This document shows, one piece after another, positions 1 to 6,008 of a DNA stretch of 9,323 bases (positions are counted from its first letter, which is position 1; each line of letters opens with the position of its first letter). The position numbers and the translations under genes are program-made. Where the stretch lies: positions 1 through 9,323 of the forward strand of contig SLOR01000215.1 in NCBI GenBank assembly GCA_007132395.1, written 5' to 3'. The notes beneath the pieces were generated by a model that worked only from the letters and a program-made list of their open reading frames with translations, was not told the DNA's origin and made no database searches. The DNA is from Bacteroidales bacterium. Its GTDB lineage: Bacteria > Bacteroidota > Bacteroidia > Bacteroidales > UBA7960.

Positions 1-1007
1 TCGACAGGATTCCTCATGTGGATGACTTAACTGATGCACAGGCCTCTGAATTCCTGGGCGAACTTTATTTCCTGAGGGCCCTGGCGCATTTTGACCTGGT
101 ACGGCTTTATGGCGGTATTCCCCTCAGAACAGGACCCGTTACTCCTGAAGAAAGCAGCCTGAATGTAGGGAGAAGCTCTGTAGAGGCTGTTTATCAGCAA
201 ATCTTTGCTGACCTTGAATTTGCCGAAAGTCGTATTACCGCTTCCATTATACGTGGCAAGGCCTCCCTGGCAGCGGTACACGCACTTAAGGCCAGAGCCA
301 GCCTGTATTTTTACAACCACTCACAAACGGGCAGCTATCTGGATACAGCCATACAAGCTTCAACTGCTGTAATCAACAATTTTGGTCTTTCGCTTGAAGC
401 TGACTTTGCCTATCTTTTCAGCGGAAGTAATAACAGCGAATCTGTTTTTGAAATTGAATTCAACGAGCAGGACCGTAACCGCATGGGCGAATATTTTTTC
501 CCCACCGACCTAAGCGGCAGGTATGAATTTGCACCCACCGAAAATTTTGTGGATGCTTTCAGTACGGCCGATCAACGACTGGATGCGAGCATTGCTTTTT
601 CGGGTACTGAGCCTTACAGCATAAAATACAATGATATTGAAACCGGCACCGACAATATTTACGTGTTTCGCCTTGCAGAAATGCATTTAATCCGCGCTGA
701 GGCCAACGCATTGAAGGGAGCCCCGGCAGAAGATATCCTTACGGATTTGAATGCCGTAAGAGAGCGCGCCGGATTGTTGCCCGCCACTTCCACCAACCTG
801 GATGTGCTGCTTGCTGACATTGAAGACCAAAGATGGAAAGAGTTTGCCTTCGAAGGGCACCGCTGGTTTGATCTGGTAAGAACCCAGCGTGCAGTGGATG
901 TTTTGGAAGGAGTTGAACATATCAACCAAACACTTTTCCCCATACCCCTCAACGAAATACTGGCCAACGATGCCATTGATAACAATGACCAGAACCCTGG
1001 TTATTAA
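1..1007 (+). CDS. RagB/SusD family nutrient-uptake outer membrane lipoprotein, 5'-truncated by the window edge
   Basis: SusD-like proteins are surface lipoproteins that cap a SusC-type TonB-dependent channel and bind its substrate. The reading frame is open from base 3 (Asp-Arg-Ile-Pro-His-Val...), so the GTG at 18 is internal and the true start lies upstream. About 334 residues are visible; the family usually has 450-550, so the signal peptide and first TPR helices are missing. Family landmarks are the helix EFLGELYFLRALAHFDLVRLYGG near the visible N-terminus, FRLAEMHLIRAEA, DLNAVRERAGL, the near-universal RWKEFAFEGHRWFDLVR, and a C-terminus ending in NPGY. The next gene follows after 27 bases in the same direction, so the two are probably co-transcribed, with a susC expected upstream. 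SusD proteins serve glycan, peptide and other polymer loci, and the sequence does not reveal the ligand. Family assignment is very secure; substrate is unknown. Confidence 0.95.
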   Translation, partial: DRIPHVDDLTDAQASEFLGELYFLRALAHFDLVRLYGGIPLRTGPVTPEESSLNVGRSSVEAVYQQIFADLEFAESRITASIIRGKASLAAVHALKARASLYFYNHSQTGSYLDTAIQASTAVINNFGLSLEADFAYLFSGSNNSESVFEIEFNEQDRNRMGEYFFPTDLSGRYEFAPTENFVDAFSTADQRLDASIAFSGTEPYSIKYNDIETGTDNIYVFRLAEMHLIRAEANALKGAPAEDILTDLNAVRERAGLLPATSTNLDVLLADIEDQRWKEFAFEGHRWFDLVRTQRAVDVLEGVEHINQTLFPIPLNEILANDAIDNNDQNPGY

Positions 1008-1034
1008 TTTTCAAACTGAAAAACTTTTAGTATC

Positions 1035-1931
1035 ATGATACACAAAACATATTTTCGTAAAAGTTTATGGCTGGTTTCAGCAATCTTGTTGCTGCTGGTG
1101 TGGGCATGTCAGAAAGAAGAGGCACCCATTCCTACCGCCAGTACCCAGGCTATGTTTACCTATGAAATCCAGACTTTTTACCAGAACCCTGAAACCGGTG
1201 AAATGAATTATGAAGTACTTTTCACCAACCGGTCAACCATGGCAGCAGGATTTCACTGGGATTTTGGCAACGGACAAACCTCGCAGCAGGAAAATCCAGG
1301 CACGGTGGTTTTTGATGCCAGTGGCGTTTACGATGTTACCCTTGAGGTAAGCCCCATGACCGAGCAGACTGATTTGCATTACAACAACCTGCAGGCTACT
1401 GAGCGTCTGCTGCTGGTGCCTACTATCTTCTTTGAAGGTTTCGACGACCCGGGACTGGAAACCAGTTTCCCGCCTGATGGATGGTTACTGGTAGATAATG
1501 ATGGTGACGGACACAACTGGTACTGGGATGAATTTGAAGGAGAATTCTACATCCTTTCGCGCTCCTGGTCCTCAGACGACGGCCCCCTTACACCCGACAA
1601 CTGGATAATCACACCACAGATTGACCTCACTGATATTTCTGCAAGCCTTGCCCTGGAATGGGAAGTAACCCCCACTGCCAATCAGGCACAATACCGTTTG
1701 GAGAACTACAGTGTACTGGTTTCTACTACTGGTACCAATGTTGAAGACTTCACCCCTGTTTTCACTGAACGGCTGGAAGGAGACATGACCAACTGGGTAT
1801 GGATAATGCGCAATATTGACGTATCGCAATTTGCCGGAGAGAAAATCCATATCGCTTTCCGTCATCATGACTCGACCGACTTAGACAGGATAGGCCTTAC
1901 CAATATCCATCTGTTCCAGACCGGCAATTAA
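1035..1931 (+). CDS. Surface lipoprotein with PKD and choice-of-anchor-J domains
   Basis: 298 residues. The N-terminus is a type II signal peptide with basic residues, a hydrophobic run of leucines and lipobox V-W-A-C, giving lipidated Cys25. The residues after it, Q-K-E-E, match the K-(D/E)2 type lipoprotein export signal known from Bacteroidota, so surface display is predicted. Residues about 40-107 form a PKD-like beta-sandwich (FHWDFGNGQTS, then GVYDVTLEV). Residues about 131-298 resemble the choice-of-anchor-J/cleaved-adhesin jelly-roll: FEGFDDPG, PPDGW, the acidic and possibly calcium-binding DNDGDGHNW, TPDNWIITPQIDL, and a strand rich in aromatic residues near the C-terminus. No protease catalytic motif is visible, so a binding role beside the SusD protein is more likely than an enzymatic one. 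It is probably the last gene of the SusC/D operon, because a strong terminator follows. Domain calls come from recognised motifs; the ligand is unknown. Confidence 0.85.
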   Translation: MIHKTYFRKSLWLVSAILLLLVWACQKEEAPIPTASTQAMFTYEIQTFYQNPETGEMNYEVLFTNRSTMAAGFHWDFGNGQTSQQENPGTVVFDASGVYDVTLEVSPMTEQTDLHYNNLQATERLLLVPTIFFEGFDDPGLETSFPPDGWLLVDNDGDGHNWYWDEFEGEFYILSRSWSSDDGPLTPDNWIITPQIDLTDISASLALEWEVTPTANQAQYRLENYSVLVSTTGTNVEDFTPVFTERLEGDMTNWVWIMRNIDVSQFAGEKIHIAFRHHDSTDLDRIGLTNIHLFQTGN

Positions 1932-1946
1932 CTAACAGTAAAATCC

Positions 1947-1986
1947 AAAGGCCGTTGTTTGCTTATTTGCGCACAACGGCCTTTTT
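1947..1986 (+). terminator. Rho-independent terminator after the SusD/PKD lipoprotein pair
   Basis: A perfect 12-bp stem (AAAGGCCGTTGT at 1947-1958 pairing with 1973-1984) encloses a 14-base loop and runs into a T5 tract (1982-1986). It starts 15 bases after the preceding stop codon. It ends only about 14 bases before the cyanophycinase ATG, so it is also the immediate upstream context of that gene and may act as a partial terminator or leader hairpin rather than a clean operon end. Confidence 0.85.
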
Positions 1987-1999
1987 AACCTTTTTAAAC

Positions 2000-2854
2000 A
2001 TGCGTCAATATATATACCTGATTATCAGCATTCTGTTTGTATTTCAGGCCTGCGCCACAGGAGATTCGTCTCAGGCAAAAGATTCTCCCAAGGGGTCATT
2101 GTTCATTATTGGTGGAGGCAGCCGCCCCGACCCGCTTGTAAACCGAATGATTGACGAAGCCGGCCTGAGAGAGAGCGGATACGCGGTAATATTGCCTATG
2201 TCGAGCGAGCTTTCTGACTCGGCCATTATCTGGTCGTCAGAGCAGTTTATTCGTAATGGAATTAACAATGTAACCGGTTTTAACTTCTTGCACGATACAC
2301 CTCCCAATCCCGTGTGGGTGGATTCCCTGAAAAATGCTTCCTTAATTTATATCAGCGGAGGCGACCAGAACCGGTTTATGTCGATAGTAGCCGACAATGC
2401 CATTGAGCTGGCTATCCGGCAAGCATACAACAGTGGAGCTATGATTGCAGGCACCAGTGCAGGAGCTGCTGTAATGAGCAAACTGATGATTACCGGTGAT
2501 GAGCTCAGATACAAAGATTATACAGAAACTTTCCGAACCATTGAGTCGGAAAATCTGGAGTTGGGAAGAGGACTTGGTCTTATCGAAACAGCCATTATAG
2601 ACCAGCATTTTATCTGGAGAAGCCGCCACAACCGCCTGTTTACTGCCATCATTGAAAACCCAGGTGTTAAGGGCATTGGCATTGATGAATCCACGGCAAT
2701 CCTGGTACGCGATAATGAGGCAGAAGTGGTAGGTGTTGCCCAGGTAATGGTATTCTCCAATCCTGACAGGTCATACCGCGAATACGAAAACAAACTGGGA
2801 GCCTCAAATCTGCGCATAGATATTTTCCTTCCCGGTGATAAATTTACCTTTTAA
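2000..2854 (+). CDS. cphB: Cyanophycinase (peptidase S51), lipoprotein
   Basis: Cyanophycinases cut the Asp-Arg polymer cyanophycin into beta-Asp-Arg dipeptides. This 284-residue protein has the serine nucleophile in GTSAGA (Ser153), the motif DQHF (His203) and GIGIDESTA (Glu230). The 27-residue His-Glu spacing equals that of Synechocystis CphB (Ser132, His174, Glu201, as I recall). The reported CphB pocket residues also map: GGDQ (Gln123), Asp201, Gln202, Arg207, Arg209 and Arg212. The N-terminus is a short signal peptide with a weak lipobox F-Q-A-C (Cys18). Residues after the cysteine (A-T-G-D) lack the export signal seen in the neighbouring lipoprotein, so a periplasmic location is more likely. 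The ATG at 2000 is chosen because the longer frame, from a TTG at 1955, runs through the terminator hairpin and would bury the signal peptide. A transporter gene follows after 23 bases. The alternative, an aspartyl dipeptidase of the PepE type, fits the pocket residues less well. Confidence 0.9.
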   Translation: MRQYIYLIISILFVFQACATGDSSQAKDSPKGSLFIIGGGSRPDPLVNRMIDEAGLRESGYAVILPMSSELSDSAIIWSSEQFIRNGINNVTGFNFLHDTPPNPVWVDSLKNASLIYISGGDQNRFMSIVADNAIELAIRQAYNSGAMIAGTSAGAAVMSKLMITGDELRYKDYTETFRTIESENLELGRGLGLIETAIIDQHFIWRSRHNRLFTAIIENPGVKGIGIDESTAILVRDNEAEVVGVAQVMVFSNPDRSYREYENKLGASNLRIDIFLPGDKFTF

Positions 2855-2877
2855 AAATCTCTAATCCTTACTTCCCC

Positions 2878-4497
2878 ATGCTTAAAAAGGTACCCCACAC
2901 TTATGTTATCGTTTTTGCCATCATTGTTGTAGCAGCCATTCTCACATGGTTTATTCCTCCCGGCAAGTATATTCCTGTAACCAAAACCATTGACGGTAAG
3001 GAAGTAACCGAGCTGGTTTTTCATTATGAAGAGAATCTTCCTGAAGAGTACGGTGCAACGTTTGAAAGCCGTACACAAACCTGGCAGGTTTTCTCCGCGC
3101 TATTTAAAGGGTTTGTAAAGCAAAGCAACATCATCATTTTTATCCTTATGATTGGAGGTGCTTTCTGGATTATGAACAAGAGCAAGGCCATTGATGTGGG
3201 CATCCTGGCCTTCCTGAAGTTTACCCGGAAGCTGGAAAACAACCCATTGATGCGCAGGCTTGGCGTGGACAATATTATCATTGTACTGGTGATGATACTG
3301 TTCAGCATTTTCGGGGCCGTATTCGGGATGAGTGAAGAAACCATTGCATTTGTAATAATACTGATTCCTCTGGCTATTTCCATGGGCTACGACTCCATCA
3401 TGGGGGTATGCATGGTATATGTGGCAGCCCATCTGGGGTTTGCAGGAGCCGTCCTCAACCCCTTTACCATTGGAATTGCACAGGGCTTGGCCGATTTGCC
3501 TCTGTTTTCGGGTATTGAATACCGTATGTTTGCCTGGTTAATAATCAATCTGGTGGGTATTACGTTTGTGCTGCGCTATGCGCGCAAAATCCGTAAAAAC
3601 CCCAAATCATCCATTATGTATGAGGAGGATGCTTACTGGCGCCAACGCGAACAGGCCGAATCCGAAGAGATTGCCTATTACACACCCCGCATGGCATGGA
3701 TTGTATGGGCCATAATCCTGGTTTCCTTAACCATATTCTCTTTTATTCACCCACTCACCACCATGACCATTGGCAACAGTTCATTCACATTCTGGGTGCT
3801 GCCCCTGTTCACGGGTATTTTTGCCTTGCTTGGTGTGCTTACCCTGAAAAAATCTGTACATTACTTTATCCTGCTGCTGCTGGGTTACACTATTGTATTC
3901 CTTATAGTGGGGGTAATGGGCTACGGTTGGTATGTAATGGAGATTGCAACACTGTTTCTGGCCATGGGAATTGCAAGCGGGCTGGCAATCAATAAATCAG
4001 CTGATGATATTGCAAAACTATTCCTGGAAGGAGTTAAAGATATCATGTCGGCTGCCATTATCGTAGGACTTGCAGGAGGAATTATTGTAGTACTGGAAGA
4101 TGGGGGAATTATCGACTCCATTTTATACGGCCTTTCGCAAGCCATGGGTAATTTTGGCAATGTGGCCTCTGTGGGAATCATGTATATCATCCAAACGATT
4201 GTTAACATCGTAATCCCGTCAGGCTCAGCCAAGGCAGCCATAACCATGCCTATTATGGCTCCTTTTAGCGACCTTATCGGTATTTCAAGGCAGGCCACTG
4301 TAATGGCATTCCAGTTTGGAGATGGCTTCACCAATATGATTACACCCACATCCGGAGTGCTTATTGCGGTACTTGGAGTGGCCCGTATACCCTATCATAA
4401 ATGGGTAAAATGGGTGTGGCCCCTGATAGTAACACTTATCATTTTAGGCTTCCTGCTTTTGATACCCACAGTAACAATGGAACTGAATGGCTTCTGA
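2878..4497 (+). CDS. YfcC/DcuC-family inner-membrane transporter
   Basis: 539 residues with a short basic N-terminus (MLKKVPHTY), about a dozen hydrophobic segments, and an extra-membrane loop at about residues 28-70. It belongs to the C4-dicarboxylate anaerobic carrier family (YfcC branch), shown by PPGKY near residue 27, the first-repeat signature FGMSEETIAF (149-158), NPFTIGIAQGLADLP, and the second-repeat elements VNIVIPSGSAKAAITMPIMAP (from 442) and QFGDGFTNMITPTSG (479-493). The two related halves are typical of an elevator-type transporter fold with inverted repeats. Family members have been assigned to dicarboxylates, but several YfcC-like proteins are annotated as arginine/ornithine or peptide-related carriers, so substrate cannot be read from sequence. 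It lies 23 bases behind the cyanophycinase with no terminator between, so both probably share one mRNA. Uptake of Asp, Arg or the Asp-Arg dipeptide is a context-based inference. Confidence 0.88.
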   Translation: MLKKVPHTYVIVFAIIVVAAILTWFIPPGKYIPVTKTIDGKEVTELVFHYEENLPEEYGATFESRTQTWQVFSALFKGFVKQSNIIIFILMIGGAFWIMNKSKAIDVGILAFLKFTRKLENNPLMRRLGVDNIIIVLVMILFSIFGAVFGMSEETIAFVIILIPLAISMGYDSIMGVCMVYVAAHLGFAGAVLNPFTIGIAQGLADLPLFSGIEYRMFAWLIINLVGITFVLRYARKIRKNPKSSIMYEEDAYWRQREQAESEEIAYYTPRMAWIVWAIILVSLTIFSFIHPLTTMTIGNSSFTFWVLPLFTGIFALLGVLTLKKSVHYFILLLLGYTIVFLIVGVMGYGWYVMEIATLFLAMGIASGLAINKSADDIAKLFLEGVKDIMSAAIIVGLAGGIIVVLEDGGIIDSILYGLSQAMGNFGNVASVGIMYIIQTIVNIVIPSGSAKAAITMPIMAPFSDLIGISRQATVMAFQFGDGFTNMITPTSGVLIAVLGVARIPYHKWVKWVWPLIVTLIILGFLLLIPTVTMELNGF

Positions 4498-4540
4498 GAA
4501 ATAAGGTCATGAAAACTGTGGTTGTTTAAGGAGTTTGGTT

Positions 4541-4620
4541 TCAACCGGACGCTGAGCTTGTCGAAGCGGGTATATGACTAATAATCAGAAGTCGTTTCGA
4601 CAGGCTCGACGACCAGTTGA
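4541..4620. repeat. REP-like imperfect palindrome between convergent genes
   Basis: Two 28-base arms (4541-4568 and 4593-4620) are inverted copies matching at 22 of 28 positions, separated by 24 bases. Several mismatches would be G-U pairs in one RNA strand. The cores GAGCTTGTCGAAGCG and CGTTTCGACAGGCTCGACG resemble a palindromic repeat that I recall being scattered through intergenic regions of many Bacteroidota genomes. It lies between the 3' ends of the transporter gene and the coiled-coil lipoprotein gene, where no classical terminator is visible, and could act as a 3'-end stabiliser or terminator for either transcript. Confidence 0.65.
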
Positions 4621-4660
4621 TGCTTTTGAAACAGCCTCAGTTTTTTATAGCAGCTATATA

Positions 4661-5590
4661 TTACCGCACCTGAATTACCAGGTAGCGTGAGGTGCTCCAG
4701 AATCTTTGCGCATCTGATATTTGCAAAAATGTTTCACCTTCTTCTTCTACAATTTGGTAAGATTCTGCCGGATGCGTGGTAATCACCTCCGGGTTTTCGC
4801 CAAAAATAGTAATCTTAAAATCCCTTGTTACATCCAGACGGGTAAAGAAGTCCCTGTCAAAATCAGCTTTGAGCCTGTTTGTTCTGCCAAGGCCAAGAAA
4901 ACCTCCTTCCCTGGAAATAATATTATGCTCGGTCAATTCACGTCGTGACCCCATGGCAAACCATGCGGTATTCATTTCAAGGGTTTGCTCGGCCAGCATC
5001 CTGCTTTTTTGTCGGGTCTCCGACTCCAGGGTATCTACCCGGGCGGTCAGATAATCCACTTCCAGGTTCAGGCGGGAGAGATGGTTTCTTAGTATCTGAA
5101 TCTCAATCTCTTTATCCTCAATGGTTTGATTCAAACGGTCAACCATTTGCTCAAAACCGCTGATTCTTACCTGTGAACTCCGGATACGGTTATTGAGGCT
5201 TTCAATAAGCAGCCGGTTATTTTCCATCAGTTCACCTATTACCATAATATCCTGATTAATTCGATCCTGCTGACCGGGGCCGAGTTCGAAATCTCTTGAG
5301 GTTTCTCCTGTAATGATTTCCTCCCTCTCTTTAATAATTCTCAGATTTGATTCAATTTCATTAAGGGCAGAAAAATAGGCTTCAACATTTTCCTGATTCT
5401 GCTCAAGCTTTTCACGCAGTTTTTCATTCTCCTGTTGCAGGTGCTCTGCATCGTCCCTGGGCGCTTCACATGAAAACCCAATAAACAACATTAGTAGTAA
5501 AACCAAAAACGAGAATAGACTGAAGGTATTCGCTATTGAGCCTCGCTTCTCCCCATTGGGGCCATAGTATAATCTTCGGATGTTTTCCAT
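4661..5590 (-). CDS. Coiled-coil lipoprotein of a conserved Bacteroidota family
   Basis: 309 residues from the ATG at 5590. An upstream in-frame ATG at 5638 exists but lies at or before the predicted transcription start, so it is not used here. A hydrophobic segment at about 22-40 ends in F-S-C (Cys41), a loose lipobox. A long charged heptad-rich coiled coil follows (about 48-205: repeated Q/E/N/L/I/R runs with a short break around GETSRDFELGPGQQ). The C-terminal domain (about 207-309) contains AWFAMGSRRELTEHNIISREGGFLGLGR and ends FWSTSRYLVIQVR; I recognise this pattern from many uncharacterised Bacteroidota lipoproteins, some of which I recall being named Cbp1-type collagen-binding adhesins, a name I cannot verify here. 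It may be an envelope-anchored structural or adhesive protein. It stands alone, convergent with the transporter gene. The gene is real; the function is unknown. Confidence 0.8.
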   Translation of the reverse strand: MENIRRLYYGPNGEKRGSIANTFSLFSFLVLLLMLFIGFSCEAPRDDAEHLQQENEKLREKLEQNQENVEAYFSALNEIESNLRIIKEREEIITGETSRDFELGPGQQDRINQDIMVIGELMENNRLLIESLNNRIRSSQVRISGFEQMVDRLNQTIEDKEIEIQILRNHLSRLNLEVDYLTARVDTLESETRQKSRMLAEQTLEMNTAWFAMGSRRELTEHNIISREGGFLGLGRTNRLKADFDRDFFTRLDVTRDFKITIFGENPEVITTHPAESYQIVEEEGETFLQISDAQRFWSTSRYLVIQVR

Positions 5591-5626
5591 AATTTTTGCA
5601 GATTTGATACAGGAATGGATGATTTT

Positions 5627-5634
5627 CAAATATA
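5627..5634 (-). promoter_or_regulatory. Bacteroidota-type -7 promoter element for the coiled-coil lipoprotein gene
   Basis: On the minus strand the bases read TATATTTG, a perfect match to the phylum's TAnnTTTG -7 consensus. No clear TTTG -33 box is found at the usual spacing. A start site about 7 bases downstream (near 5620) leaves a leader of about 30 bases to the ATG at 5590, and places the alternative ATG at 5638 outside the transcript, which decides the start choice. Confidence 0.5.
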
Positions 5635-5700
5635 GCATATTCCCTGATTCATTTTACTTGCCAGTTTTAATAAAATAACTTAGCCCCATATAATGAAGAA

Positions 5701-5723
5701 GCCGGCAGCGGGGAACTGCCGGC
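5701..5723. other. GC-rich hairpin of unknown role
   Basis: Perfect 8-bp stem GCCGGCAG/CTGCCGGC around a 7-base loop. On the minus strand it is followed by the pyrimidine-rich TTCTTCATTATA, so it could be a weak terminator reading leftwards, upstream of the coiled-coil gene's own promoter. There is no T-tract on the plus strand. Confidence 0.5.
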
Positions 5724-5837
5724 AGAGGAAAACAAAAGGGAAATTTATGTAGATAAGGGGAAAACTACACTACATTTTGATTACTCTTTGATAACTTAAT
5801 AAGTAAAAAATGTGCCATAAATTACTCCCCAATAAAC

Positions 5838-5869
5838 AAACCTCACAATACGTTAATATTGTGAGGTTT
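5838..5869 (-). terminator. Perfect inverted repeat, probable terminator of the response-regulator gene
   Basis: 13-bp perfect stem (AAACCTCACAATA paired with its complement) and a 6-base loop. On the minus strand it ends GAGGTTTGTTTATT, a moderately T-rich tail, about 140 bases after the regulator's stop codon. It lacks the long T-run of the other terminators here, so a protein-binding operator is an alternative reading. Confidence 0.55.
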
Positions 5870-5922
5870 AAATCTAAATAATTATCTATATGCCTTTAAC
5901 CCGGAAAAGCCTCCACAGAAAA

Positions 5923-5955
5923 GTGTGGAATATTTTCCCCATAATTGTGTGGAAT
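5923..5955. repeat. Short direct repeat GTGTGGAAT
   Basis: Identical 9-base copies at 5923-5931 and 5947-5955, 24 bp apart. The first copy also forms the right arm of a 6-bp hairpin with TCCACA at 5912-5917. The spacing is near two helical turns, as for paired protein sites, but chance cannot be excluded in this AT-rich stretch. Confidence 0.3.
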
Positions 5956-6008
5956 GCAGGTGTTAATTACACACAAAAAGTTGAAATCAAGCGGTTCAGG
6001 GTCATTAA

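Larger units (their letters stand above)
5635..6008. other. Intergenic stretch without a gene, with hairpins and short repeats
   Basis: About 370 bases between the regulator's stop codon and the promoter of the coiled-coil gene. I see no open frame worth calling; the longest ATG frame noticed, from about 5809, has 23 codons and runs through a hairpin. The stretch holds a GC-rich hairpin (5701-5723), a strong 13-bp inverted repeat (5838-5869), a small hairpin TCCACA/TGTGGA (5912-5929), and a sigma-54-like sequence on the minus strand (5803-5817). AT-rich sequence fills the rest. No tRNA or known riboswitch fold is recognised. Confidence 0.7.

Noticed and set aside
1955..1999. N-terminal extension of the cyanophycinase from a TTG codon
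   Set aside because: It runs through the terminator hairpin and would put 15 residues before a good signal peptide.
3921..4349. 142-codon minus-strand frame opposite the transporter
   Set aside because: Shadow of the hydrophobic transporter gene, with low-complexity Ile/Met/Ser-rich content and no independent support.
5591..5638. Longer start (ATG at 5638) for the coiled-coil lipoprotein
   Set aside because: A perfect -7 element at 5627-5634 places the transcript start downstream of it, and the shorter start gives a more normal signal peptide.
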